A program made the position numbers and the translations under genes. DNA of 25,903 bases from SIG565 sp045651765 (GTDB taxonomy: Bacteria; Bacillota; Clostridia; Oscillospirales; Acutalibacteraceae): assembly GCA_045651765.1 (NCBI GenBank), contig JAZRSY010000016.1, forward strand, positions 1-25,903. The letters run 5' to 3'. Shown piece after piece: positions 1 to 7,160 of this stretch (its first letter is position 1; the number at the start of each line of letters is the position of its first letter). The notes beneath the pieces were generated by a model, which saw only the letters and a program-made list of their open reading frames with translations, did no database searches and was not told the origin of the DNA.

Positions 1-669
1 ACTATTTTCGGTGTTAGTTCAGCTACACCACTAAGTAAAAAGCTGAAGAACGGTTATACAATGTATGACTGGGTAAAAAGACAAAAGTGCTTTCCTGCCT
101 TTTGTATGAGAACACTCGCAGGGGACAATAAAATCACTGCTGAAGAAATTGAGTTCTTAAAGGCAAAGGACTGCAAAATAGGTTTGGTTATTCGTGACCT
201 TACCGAAGCTAATGTTTCGGGTGTTAACGGAACAGAGGATGCACTTAAGGCAGTAGAATCTGCAAAGGAATTAGGTGTTCCGCAAAATGAAGGTATTGCC
301 TTGTTTGCAGAAATCAAGCCTGAATGGAGTGTAGACCATAACTGGATGATTTCTTTTGCACAGGTTGTATCTGCTAACGGCTATATACCTGCATTTATCG
401 GCAACACCGATTCGTCTAAAAACTTTAACTTTGACCGTCAGTGCAGTCACTATGTACAGGCAACAAAGAATGCAAATTACTCTGATGCGCTCTTTATGGC
501 GACCGAGCCTAAGCTTGATAGTATACCTACAGAATGGACACCTTACTGTCCGTCTGCATTAGAGCCTGAGGATATTTCTCTTTGGTCTTGCGGTACAACT
601 ACCTTTGATTTTATAGGGGTAGAAGACGTATACGCTAAGGACGATAAAGTACTTGAAAATATGTGGTAA
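1..669 (+). CDS. DUF1906-like (Rv2525c-type glycoside-hydrolase-like) protein, 5' end outside window
   Basis: The frame is open from base 1, so the beginning lies outside the window; the residues before the first ATG at 61 (FGVSSATPLSKKLKNGY) already look like the start of the domain. The pattern of an early GVSS strand, a long stretch with TAEEIEFLKAKDCKIGLVIRD, then GTEDALKAVESAKELGVP and ALFAEIKPEW, follows the DUF1906 glycoside-hydrolase-like fold (TIM-barrel relatives of GH25 lysozymes), in which DA..A...A..LG.P precedes a strand carrying acidic residues. Such proteins are thought to act on cell-wall sugars. The stop codon overlaps the ribosome binding site of the effector gene at 686, so the two are co-transcribed. 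A second, broken copy lies at 3601-4036 and is nearly identical over its last ~140 residues. Family assignment is from motif memory, and catalytic activity is not shown. Confidence 0.65.
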   Translation, partial: TIFGVSSATPLSKKLKNGYTMYDWVKRQKCFPAFCMRTLAGDNKITAEEIEFLKAKDCKIGLVIRDLTEANVSGVNGTEDALKAVESAKELGVPQNEGIALFAEIKPEWSVDHNWMISFAQVVSANGYIPAFIGNTDSSKNFNFDRQCSHYVQATKNANYSDALFMATEPKLDSIPTEWTPYCPSALEPEDISLWSCGTTTFDFIGVEDVYAKDDKVLENMW

Positions 670-1050
670 AGGAGGTATAATGAAAATGAACAAAAAACAG
701 TATAATAATGTAATAGAAAACACATTAAAGCACGAGCAGTCAGAAGATTCACTCGGCACTGCCAGAGCCATATTCAACAATATGGGTGTTGCGTTACCGC
801 AAGGTGATATTAAAACTGTTTACGAAACCATCAGCACTGATAACTATATGGGTTGGAAGTCTTGCTCAATACAGGAAGCTCAAACAGCCGCCGATAACGG
901 CACAGCCGCAATCGGTATTAGCGAAGACAAAATTGTAGTTCTAGCTGCTAATGACGAAGAACAGCCTGTAGCACAGACTGCATCGGTTATGACACTTGAC
1001 GAAAATACTTCTGCGTATGCGGTGGCTGGTTTAGAGTATTATTCGTATAG
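230..1050 (+). repeat. Direct repeat copy A (with 3602-4418 copy B, 7163-7363 partial copy C)
   Basis: The end of the DUF1906-like gene, the intergenic ribosome binding site and the effector N-domain are closely similar at the DNA level between the first two copies, and part of the N-domain recurs in the third. Similarity stops abruptly after the YYSYSYG codons. Confidence 0.9.
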
Positions 1051-1681
1051 TTATGGTGGAACAACTTGTCAAGGTGGTAGTGGAACAACCGTTGTTACTA
1101 GACAATTTAATAGTAGCTATTTGATAAATCAAACAGATGCAACGATAATGTATCCCAATGGTGAGAAACCCGGAACAGAAAATCGTGCTTTCTTGGATAG
1201 TTTGTTTTATGGTACGGTGTGCGGCAAAACTGGTGCAAGTGGTACGATTAGGGAAAACGGATGTGCAATTTGTAGTTTGGCGATGTTTTTGTTATACAAA
1301 AACAATCAGAGCAATACTAACAACAATACATATTATTCAGTAAAAGCAGCTACAATACAGGCCACTAACAATAGTGCTGATATACTTCATAGTGGTTTTT
1401 CGGTGTCATATGGTGGTTCGACCGCAACTATATGTGCCAAGAGTAATGCTTCCTCTACCAAAATAGAGAATGCATTAAATAATGGTAGTATGTGTATTGT
1501 TCGAATTAAAACATACCATTATGTTTTAATTCACAAAATTGACTACACTAAAACTGGAACTGATAAGTATTTAGTAGCAGACCCAAGTGGCGGACAAATT
1601 CGAACATTGACCGAAGCAATGGCGAGATATGGATTAAGTGGCAACATAAGTAATCTTTCCGATATGTATTCAATTAGTTGA
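686..1681 (+). CDS. Cassette 1 effector: conserved N-domain plus C39-like cysteine peptidase domain
   Basis: This is a 331-residue protein. I choose the ATG at 686 over that at 680 because the sister gene at 4053 has ATA in place of the upstream ATG while keeping AAAGGAGG and this one. Residues 1-123 (MNKKQYNNVIENTLKHEQSE to YYSYSYG) are shared with the genes at 4053 and 7161; there is no signal peptide or membrane segment. Residues ~140-331 form a different domain with NGCAICSLAM (Cys193), YHYVLIH (His279) and VADPSGG (Asp299), the Cys-His-Asp order of C39-like papain-fold peptidases. The gene follows the DUF1906-like gene with 16 bases between, and converges on a lipoprotein gene across a strong terminator. 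The role is unknown; a secreted peptidase or toxin acting on wall or peptide substrates is an inference. The constant-then-variable layout resembles polymorphic toxins. Confidence 0.7.
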   Translation: MNKKQYNNVIENTLKHEQSEDSLGTARAIFNNMGVALPQGDIKTVYETISTDNYMGWKSCSIQEAQTAADNGTAAIGISEDKIVVLAANDEEQPVAQTASVMTLDENTSAYAVAGLEYYSYSYGGTTCQGGSGTTVVTRQFNSSYLINQTDATIMYPNGEKPGTENRAFLDSLFYGTVCGKTGASGTIRENGCAICSLAMFLLYKNNQSNTNNNTYYSVKAATIQATNNSADILHSGFSVSYGGSTATICAKSNASSTKIENALNNGSMCIVRIKTYHYVLIHKIDYTKTGTDKYLVADPSGGQIRTLTEAMARYGLSGNISNLSDMYSIS

Positions 1682-1700
1682 TATTAAGCCAAGAGGCATT

Positions 1701-1740
1701 AACCCCGCAGTTCAATTGAAACTGCGGGGTTATCTTTTTA
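1701..1740. terminator. Bidirectional terminator between effector 1 and lipoprotein 1
   Basis: A perfect 12-base stem AACCCCGCAGTT (1701-1712) / AACTGCGGGGTT (1720-1731) with a 7-base loop is followed by TATCTTTTTA. It lies between two convergent genes and can serve both. Confidence 0.85.
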
Positions 1741-2394
1741 ACTAGGATAATATGAGTCTAAAAAACGGCTGTCTAATCTCCACCCGTTTTGTGTTTCGCA
1801 GAGTAAAAATTTATAGATTTCATGTGGAACTCCATCTTCGTATTCTGCGTCCATTTCTACTGCTACTGTACTTTCGGTTCGTTCAACTATACGAGTAGTA
1901 TCCATAAGGTATTTACTATAATTTAAGCCTTTTCCTCCCACCGTGGTATTTCGGTACAGTTTTCCATCATAATCGAGGTAATAACAACCGAAATTGATGT
2001 CGCTAGTAGTGGGTTCACAGTCTAAATATATATCGAAATACCACTTTGCCTGATTTCCGGTATAAACTTGTAAAATATAATCTTTAATATCTTGCACACA
2101 GGAAAAACGTTCATCTGTACAAAGCACGTACCATGCGTTTCCGGGCATAATCTGAGTCTCATCGATTTTTTGAGAATCAAGCTGGAATAAATCAAACACG
2201 TCAAATTGTTTTGGAATAAGTACTTCCAATATTTCGCGTGCTTGTTCATTAGTCAGTTCTTCTGCTGGTATATTGCTATACAAGACATCTGTGGTGTGTG
2301 TAGAGGAAAGAAAATTTTTCTCATTACTGCAACAAGCAGTAAAAACTGTCAAAATTAATATTGTAATAATTAATAGTCCTAAAATTTTTTTCAT
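1738..2394 (-). CDS. Lipoprotein resembling IseA-type DL-endopeptidase inhibitors
   Basis: This is a 218-residue protein starting at MKKILGLL, with AAGAGGCG upstream; an in-frame ATG 48 bases further up lacks a site. The N-terminus is a hydrophobic signal ending in TVFTAC, a lipobox, so the protein should be anchored outside the membrane. The body has a block (AWYVLCTDERFSCVQDIKDY, then YYLDYDGKLYRNTT, then a C-terminal strand pair ending NGWRLDSRFLDSYY) that resembles the IseA family, secreted inhibitors of NlpC/P60-type wall peptidases; I cannot run a profile search to confirm. It faces the C39-like effector gene across a shared terminator, which would suit an immunity or inhibitor role. 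That role is an inference from position and resemblance. Confidence 0.6.
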   Translation of the reverse strand: MKKILGLLIITILILTVFTACCSNEKNFLSSTHTTDVLYSNIPAEELTNEQAREILEVLIPKQFDVFDLFQLDSQKIDETQIMPGNAWYVLCTDERFSCVQDIKDYILQVYTGNQAKWYFDIYLDCEPTTSDINFGCYYLDYDGKLYRNTTVGGKGLNYSKYLMDTTRIVERTESTVAVEMDAEYEDGVPHEIYKFLLCETQNGWRLDSRFLDSYYPS

Positions 2395-2589
2395 AAAATC
2401 GCCTCTTAAGAGTATTATATGGAAAATATTTACACATATCAAGTTACAGTTATGTAATTATGAGTTACAGTTTGTAGGTTTACAATAGATGTGTTACAGT
2501 AGGCAATAAAAAAATAAGTGACGAATGGAAAATCCTGTGTTACAGTTAAGTTGCTCATACAAAACGTACAGGAGGATAAACCATTCGTC

Positions 2590-3528
2590 ATGAAAACTGT
2601 AACACAAACTATGCTGTATCGTCAAGCCTTAATTAAATATTCTTTGAAATATGGGGTAACAAAAGCAGCAATCAGATACAAAACCAACCGTCAATATGTT
2701 TACCGTTGGCGAAATAGATACGACGGAACCTTGCAATCATTGGCAGATAAGTCACACCGACCACATCATCATCCTAACGAGCATACACCCGAAGAATTAA
2801 AACTAATAGCAGATATGCGAAAACGCAATATGAATGCTGGTTTAGTGGTGTTTTGGGTAAAACTCCGTCAAAGAGGATATACGCGCTCTGTAACGGGATT
2901 ATACCGTCTTTTACGAAGACAAGGTCAAATGGCTGTCAAACCACCGAATCCGAAGTATATACCTAAACCATACGAGCAGATGCAATATCCAGGACAAAGA
3001 GTGCAAATAGATGTAAAATTTGTGCCCGAATCTTGTATAGTGGGCGAAGCAAAAGGGCAAAAGTTTTACCAATACACCGCTATTGATGAATACTCAAGAT
3101 TCCGCTATTTAGAGGCATTTGAGGAGCATAGTTCATATTCATCAGCACAGTTTTTAAAGCATTTAATAGAGAAATTTCCGTTTAAGATAGAGTGTGTTCA
3201 AACAAACAATGGTATGGAATTTACAACGCAATTAGGTAACACCCAAAAGCCGACGCCCACACTGTTCGAGCGTACGCTCGAACAGTGTGGCATAAGACAT
3301 AAGCTTATTGCTCCGTACACACCCAGACACAACGGAAAGGTTGAGCGTTCTCATCGTAAAGATAACGAATATTTTTATGCTACTCACTCTTTTTACTCAT
3401 TTGAAGATTTTAAAAAGCAACTTTCTGTTCACAACAGAAGATACAATAATTTTCCTATGCGTCCACTTAATTGGAAATCTCCTGCCAATTACATCAAGGC
3501 TTTTATCTCTAACGGCGAAGTTTTCTAA
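2590..3528 (+). CDS. IS481-like DDE transposase, probably inactive
   Basis: This is a 312-residue protein with an N-terminal helix-turn-helix region (TKAAIRYKTNRQYVYRWRNR) followed by an integrase core. GGAGG at 2571-2575 precedes the ATG at 2590; a GTG start at 2518 would add 24 residues but looks like terminal-repeat sequence. The core shows Asp141 in VQIDVKF and Glu252 in HNGKVERSHRKDNE, as in IS481-type transposases. The second catalytic aspartate, expected in TDNGxEF, is read here as TNNGMEF: codon 3205-3207 is AAC, Asn206. A single G-to-A change would explain it. The frame is otherwise full length, so this looks like a recently inactivated copy unless another copy elsewhere in the genome acts on it. 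A 34-base palindrome lies inside the gene at 3257-3290. Confidence 0.85.
   Translation: MKTVTQTMLYRQALIKYSLKYGVTKAAIRYKTNRQYVYRWRNRYDGTLQSLADKSHRPHHHPNEHTPEELKLIADMRKRNMNAGLVVFWVKLRQRGYTRSVTGLYRLLRRQGQMAVKPPNPKYIPKPYEQMQYPGQRVQIDVKFVPESCIVGEAKGQKFYQYTAIDEYSRFRYLEAFEEHSSYSSAQFLKHLIEKFPFKIECVQTNNGMEFTTQLGNTQKPTPTLFERTLEQCGIRHKLIAPYTPRHNGKVERSHRKDNEYFYATHSFYSFEDFKKQLSVHNRRYNNFPMRPLNWKSPANYIKAFISNGEVF
3257..3290. repeat. Perfect 34-base palindrome in the transposase gene
   Basis: Two 17-base arms (CCACACTGTTCGAGCGT and its complement) meet without a spacer. They encode the PTLFERTLEQCG part of the transposase. Confidence 0.9.
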
Positions 3529-3600
3529 TTTTGTAACACATCATTGACAAACCAACACAGTTATGTAATTATGAGTTACAGTTTTGTAACACAAAGTTAT

Positions 3601-4036
3601 AGAGGATGCACTAAAGGCAGTAGAAGCCGCAAAGAAATTGGGAGTTCCGCAAAATGAGGGTATCGCTTTGTTTGCAGAAATCAAGCCTGAATGGAGTGTA
3701 AACCACAACTGGATGATTTCTTTTGCACAGGTTATTTCAGCAAATGGTTATGTTCCTGCATTTATCGGCAACACCGATTCTAGCAAAAACTTTAACTTTG
3801 ACCGTCAGTGCAGTCACTTTGTACAGGCAACAAAGGATGCAAATTATTTTGGTGCAGTATTTATGGCAACTGAGCCTAAGCTTGATACAATGCCCGAAGA
3901 ATGGACACCTTATTGTCCGTCAGAATTAGAGCCCGAGGATATTTCTCTTTGGTCTTGCGGCACTACTACCTTTGATTTTACACAGGTAGAAGACGTATAC
4001 GCTAAGGACGAGAAAGTACTTGAAAACATGTGGTAA
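3601..4036 (+). pseudogene. DUF1906-like gene of cassette 2, 5' half lost at the IS boundary
   Basis: From GAGGATGCA (3602) the frame reads EDALKAVEAAKKLGVPQNEG and continues to ENMW at 4033, matching the cassette 1 protein from about its GTEDALKAV motif to its end with only scattered changes. In-frame upstream, a stop codon (3587-3589) belongs to the insertion element. The N-terminal half of the domain is absent from the window. A TTG at 3638 is the first possible start, without an obvious site. The remnant still ends with the same overlap of stop and ribosome binding site that feeds the next gene. Confidence 0.85.
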
Positions 4037-4052
4037 AGGAGGTATAATAAAA

Positions 4053-5078
4053 ATGAACAAGAAACAGTATAATAATGTAATAGAAAACACATTAAAGCAC
4101 GAACAGTCAGAAGATTCACTCAGCACTGCAAGAGCAATATTCGATAATATGGGTGTTGCATTACCGCAGGGTGATATGAAGACTGTTTACGAAACCATAA
4201 AGACCGATAATTATATGGGCTGGAAGTCTTGCACGATGCAGGAAGCTCAAGCGGCAGCCGATAACGGTACCGCCGCTATTGGTATTAGTGAAGATAAAAT
4301 TGTTGTTCTTTCTGCAAACGATGAAGAACAGCCGGTAGCACAAACCGCATCGGTTATGACACTTGATGAAAACACTTCTGCTTTTGCAGTAGAAGGTATG
4401 CAGTATTATTCGTATAGTTATGGGACAACAACCCAAGGCGGTTGTGGGGGTATAACAAATAGTTACATAACAGTAGGTGGATGGCTTAGGATGTATACGA
4501 AACCAACTTGTTCTGGAAACTATAGAACAGTAAATATTCCAACAGTATCACCCTATGTTGGTTCGGATGGATATACTTATAAATTCACAGATAGAACCAA
4601 GTGGTTTTCTTATGAAAATCCTTATGGTAGTAATTATATTAATCCTAATTTTATAACTGAGTTTAAAAAATTAGGGAAAACTGTAACTGTCAATGTTGGT
4701 AATTTCGGAGAATATACAGATGAAAATGGTCGCTACTGGATGGCGGTTGGACCTAAGGTGATTATCCCCAATTTCCCAGATGATAGACCAACATGGGCAC
4801 AGTATTTGGCAGGGAAAGGTGTATTAGATGTTGTTGTAAAAGATTCCTGTGGAAATAAATATTACATACCTGGTATACCGGGTGATATTAAAAATCATAC
4901 TTGGAATAATGGCGTTATCCAAACATACAAAAAGTATCCAAATGGTATCTATGATTCTTTAGGACAAAATTTCAATCAAACTTGTGCTGCTGAATTTATC
5001 GGTGCACTTGGTGGAAAAATGGGTGCTTTGGGTTCCTATTCTATTGATTCAATTCGTTTTTATTACACAGAAGTATAA
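4053..5078 (+). CDS. Cassette 2 effector: conserved N-domain plus unrelated C-terminal domain
   Basis: This is a 341-residue protein with AAAGGAGG before the ATG. The first ~122 residues closely match the cassette 1 effector (shared MNKKQYNNVIENTLKHE, MGWKSC, GTAAIGISEDKIVVL, QPVAQTASVMTL, YYSYSYG). After QGGCGG the sequence is entirely different from cassette 1: WLRMYTKPTCSGNY, TWAQYLAGKGVLDVVV, and an ending SIDSIRFYYTEV. The C-terminal part is Tyr/Gly/Pro-rich with few Cys and no catalytic motif I recognise. No signal peptide or membrane segment is seen. Its own upstream DUF1906-like partner is broken by the IS element, so transcription may now depend on the element or on internal signals. 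The function is not recognised; a variable toxin or enzyme domain is the inference from layout. Confidence 0.65.
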   Translation: MNKKQYNNVIENTLKHEQSEDSLSTARAIFDNMGVALPQGDMKTVYETIKTDNYMGWKSCTMQEAQAAADNGTAAIGISEDKIVVLSANDEEQPVAQTASVMTLDENTSAFAVEGMQYYSYSYGTTTQGGCGGITNSYITVGGWLRMYTKPTCSGNYRTVNIPTVSPYVGSDGYTYKFTDRTKWFSYENPYGSNYINPNFITEFKKLGKTVTVNVGNFGEYTDENGRYWMAVGPKVIIPNFPDDRPTWAQYLAGKGVLDVVVKDSCGNKYYIPGIPGDIKNHTWNNGVIQTYKKYPNGIYDSLGQNFNQTCAAEFIGALGGKMGALGSYSIDSIRFYYTEV

Positions 5079-5084
5079 CTAAAA

Positions 5085-5118
5085 AACAAGGTATCCTTTA
5101 AGGATGCCTTGTTTTGTT
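5085..5118. terminator. Bidirectional terminator between effector 2 and lipoprotein 2
   Basis: The stem AACAAGGTATCC / GGATGCCTTGTT (one mismatch) around 5085-5113 is preceded by an A-run and followed by TTGTTTG, between convergent genes. Confidence 0.75.
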
Positions 5119-5123
5119 TGCAT

Positions 5124-5810
5124 CTATTTCCATTCTGTCCAAGTCAATTCAACTATCTTTTTAGCTTGTTCAAAATAGGTATTTGTGAAACTATCCCAAT
5201 CTTCTTTTGATACTTCCCCGGAAAGACCACTTCCATAGAAAAAGTATGCTGGACTGGGCTCTCCCTTATATGGTTGCGAAAAGGATATGTCTTCTGATAT
5301 ACCATTCGCATCAAAGGTTACATAACGATAGTGGTATCCTACGCTGGAATGAATATGCCATACCGCTCCGTTTTCAAGCAGATAAATGTTTTGCGTACTC
5401 CCGCTATCATACCACTCAGTCAACTGCGTTCCATCGAGAGCAAGGATATGAAAATGGTGACCGTGAATAAATAGTTCGGGTACATTGTCTTTATTGACAT
5501 CACCCAAAGCATATGAACGGATTCCCTCATTAGTTAATCCATACTGCATAATATTAAGAGTTGCACCGTTATCTATTTTGGCAGCTATTTCTCCACGCAA
5601 AAATGCATTATAGGTTGTAATTGCTTTGTTATACATTACGGATTGTTTAGGTTCAGTTTCTAAATATACATTACCATCAGCAGTATTAGTTGATAGTGAA
5701 GACGCCATATCACTTGAATCCGAGGACGAAATCGTTTTGTCTAATCGTTTGCAGGCGGTAAGCATAAATATCAAACATAATGATGTAAATAAAATAATGA
5801 TTTTTTTCAT
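5124..5810 (-). CDS. Lipoprotein with DxNxDxxPEL motif (VCBS/FG-GAP-like)
   Basis: This is a 228-residue protein with GGAGG seven bases before the ATG. The signal ends in LIFMLTAC, a clear lipobox, followed by a Ser/Asp-rich linker. The globular part has SYALGDVNKDNVPELFIHG, a calcium-loop-like DxNxDxxPEL motif seen in many clostridial secreted VCBS/FG-GAP-like proteins, then alternating strand-like segments and a C-terminal VELTWTEWK. It is homologous to the lipoprotein at 7544-8176 (RSYALGDVNKDNVPEL against RKYAIYDMNGDSIPEL, with ISFSQPY against ISFSEYY), but not to that at 1738-2394. It converges on effector 2. An immunity role for effector 2 is inferred from position and from the matching pair in cassette 3. 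Confidence 0.75.
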   Translation of the reverse strand: MKKIIILFTSLCLIFMLTACKRLDKTISSSDSSDMASSLSTNTADGNVYLETEPKQSVMYNKAITTYNAFLRGEIAAKIDNGATLNIMQYGLTNEGIRSYALGDVNKDNVPELFIHGHHFHILALDGTQLTEWYDSGSTQNIYLLENGAVWHIHSSVGYHYRYVTFDANGISEDISFSQPYKGEPSPAYFFYGSGLSGEVSKEDWDSFTNTYFEQAKKIVELTWTEWK

Positions 5811-5969
5811 AGAGGGACCTCCTAAGACATTTTACTATATTATAGCATAATGCTAACCCAAATAAAAGAAGAAAAGGAGGATTTGTAAGAGTTTATATAA
5901 AAGTAACCTTTTGCTTTCTATCTTGCATATTATATCAAATATATGCTATAGTTAGAAAAAATTATAAAT

Positions 5970-5998
5970 TTGTCCCCAATTTGACACAAGCATATAAT
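5970..5998 (+). promoter_or_regulatory. Promoter of the 6033-7081 membrane gene pair (duplicated element)
   Basis: TTGTCC (5970-5975), a 17-base spacer and TATAAT (5993-5998). The surrounding ~34 bases recur with one or two changes at 8331-8364 before another membrane-protein gene. Confidence 0.65.
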
Positions 5999-6032
5999 AC
6001 ACCAAAGAGGTGGTTTTATTAAGTTAAAACAA

Positions 6033-6611
6033 ATGTCTTTATTAACTCTTTTGACCGGAGTGCTATTTTTAATTATAGGAGTAATAATTCCATTTATTAC
6101 ATTAAAAAACTATACTTATCAAAATGGTGGAATAGGTATAATTGGTGGTGCGGATACGCCTACATATGAATTTGTTGTTTTTCGTATATTGAACGGTTGG
6201 CCGTTTGTTACAATTCTATTCGGAAGCGCGTTGATCGTTTCTGCTTTGTTTTGCCTGATATTCTCCAAAACTGTCAAAAACAACTGCAGCATTAAAACCA
6301 CAGTGCTTTCGTTGGGATTATCGGCTATCTTAGAGGCACTTACTTCGTATTATACAAGTATATCTTGTAATTTTACGAGGGCACAATATTTTAAAACTTA
6401 TATAGATTATCAAAAAGCAAAGAGTATGATATATTATGAGTTAATAGATAAGGAATTGTTGAATAAAGTATCTCAGCATATTATTACGCCATCAGAGTAC
6501 TTGGGATTAATTAACAATGAACAGTATCATATGGATATTATATTTACAAATTATCATGATACATATGCATTTTTATACAGTTTGCAAAAGGGTTTAGCTG
6601 ATATTGTTTAA
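6033..6611 (+). CDS. Small polytopic membrane protein with a GIIGGAD motif
   Basis: From the ATG this is 192 residues with about three membrane segments (roughly 5-24, 57-79 and 91-110). Between the first two lies GGIGIIGGADTPTYEFV (residues 32-48), 13 of 17 positions identical to GSIGIIGGADGPTAIFV in the OadB protein encoded at 15598-16803, though the proteins are otherwise unrelated. GAGGTGG (6007-6013) is 19 bases before this ATG, unusually far. An in-frame ATT at 6018 would be well spaced and would add IKLKQ, giving a typical N-terminus, so an ATT start or a mutated ATG is possible. The gene is followed 17 bases later by another membrane-protein gene. Its function is unknown. Confidence 0.65.
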   Translation: MSLLTLLTGVLFLIIGVIIPFITLKNYTYQNGGIGIIGGADTPTYEFVVFRILNGWPFVTILFGSALIVSALFCLIFSKTVKNNCSIKTTVLSLGLSAILEALTSYYTSISCNFTRAQYFKTYIDYQKAKSMIYYELIDKELLNKVSQHIITPSEYLGLINNEQYHMDIIFTNYHDTYAFLYSLQKGLADIV

Positions 6612-6628
6612 TTTTTTTGGAGGTTTTT

Positions 6629-7081
6629 ATGAAGAAAACATTTCATATACTCTTCTTTCTGCAGTCATTAGGTGTTTTTCTGTTAATCTTTATAGCATTT
6701 ATTATTTCTTGCAAAAGTAGTGAGTTAAACGATGATATATTTGGTTCTGCAGGTGATGAAATAATATTAATACCTATACTGATACCTTTTTTTGTTAGTG
6801 AAATTGAATTATATAAAAAAATTAAGCGCTTATTGTTTGAAAAAACAAACGCACAAAAAAGAATATGTGATAATTTTATTGCTTTAATTTCTGGTATTAA
6901 TATTTTGATTATATGTTCCGTAATGTTTTTTTCATTGCATGCCACCAATCATTCAATAAATGACACCATATGTTTGTGGCTATTTATTACTATCTATATA
7001 GCCTTGTTTACATTGTTGGTTTTTGAAACGATAAATTTAGTTATTAAAAAACTAAAAAATCGTACAAATGATGCACAATAA
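6629..7081 (+). CDS. Membrane protein of unknown function, four predicted segments
   Basis: This is a 150-residue protein; GGAGG sits five bases before the ATG at 6629, which is better than the ATG at 6617. Hydrophobic stretches lie near residues 5-28, 42-60, 80-103 and 111-133, with a lysine-rich C-terminal tail (IKKLKNRTND). It begins 17 bases after the stop of the preceding membrane-protein gene, so the two probably share one message. No family is recognised. The gene ends 17 bases before the REP-type hairpin that marks the broken start of cassette 3. Confidence 0.6.
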   Translation: MKKTFHILFFLQSLGVFLLIFIAFIISCKSSELNDDIFGSAGDEIILIPILIPFFVSEIELYKKIKRLLFEKTNAQKRICDNFIALISGINILIICSVMFFSLHATNHSINDTICLWLFITIYIALFTLLVFETINLVIKKLKNRTNDAQ

Positions 7082-7097
7082 AAAAGAGTTAATACGT

Positions 7098-7160
7098 AGA
7101 CAGGGGACGGTTCTATGTCCTGTTTGAGATAGCTTGAAGACACAGAACCGTCCCCTGTCT
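7098..7160. repeat. REP/MITE-type palindromic hairpin (GGGGACGGTTCT family)
   Basis: Perfect 17-base inverted arms, AGACAGGGGACGGTTCT (7098-7114) and AGAACCGTCCCCTGTCT (7144-7160), enclose 29 bases. The GGGGACGGTTCT core is one I know from dispersed hairpins in many Firmicutes, often near REP-associated tyrosine transposases. It ends exactly where homology to the effector N-domain begins. Confidence 0.8.

Larger units (their letters stand above)
2443..3600 (+). mobile_element. IS481-like insertion element (ends approximate)
   Basis: A transposase gene sits in a block bounded by repeated terminal motifs. TGTGTTACA occurs at 2490-2498 and 2536-2544, and its inverse TGTAACACA at 3532-3540 and 3585-3593. 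A 28-base identical direct repeat lies at 2446-2473 and 3557-3584 (core TTATGTAATTATGAGTTACA). On the right, homology to the DUF1906-like gene resumes at AGAGGATGCACT (3601). On the left, the flank is the upstream region of lipoprotein 1, so sequence was lost when or after the element entered. More than one set of ends suggests nested or decayed insertion, so the exact limits are uncertain. Confidence 0.7.

Noticed and set aside
543..780. Minus-strand frames opposite the DUF1906/effector junction (again at 3910-4126)
   Set aside because: They recur only because the underlying genes are duplicated; no start signals and coding bias belongs to the plus strand.
5871..5890. AAAAGGAGGATTTG as a ribosome binding site of a hidden gene
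   Set aside because: No reading frame of useful length follows; GTAAGAG leads to early stops. At most a relic.
5981..5998. TTGACA as -35 box before TATAAT at 5993 (same at 8345/8357)
   Set aside because: Only six bases separate the boxes; TTGTCC 17 bases upstream of the -10 is the workable -35.
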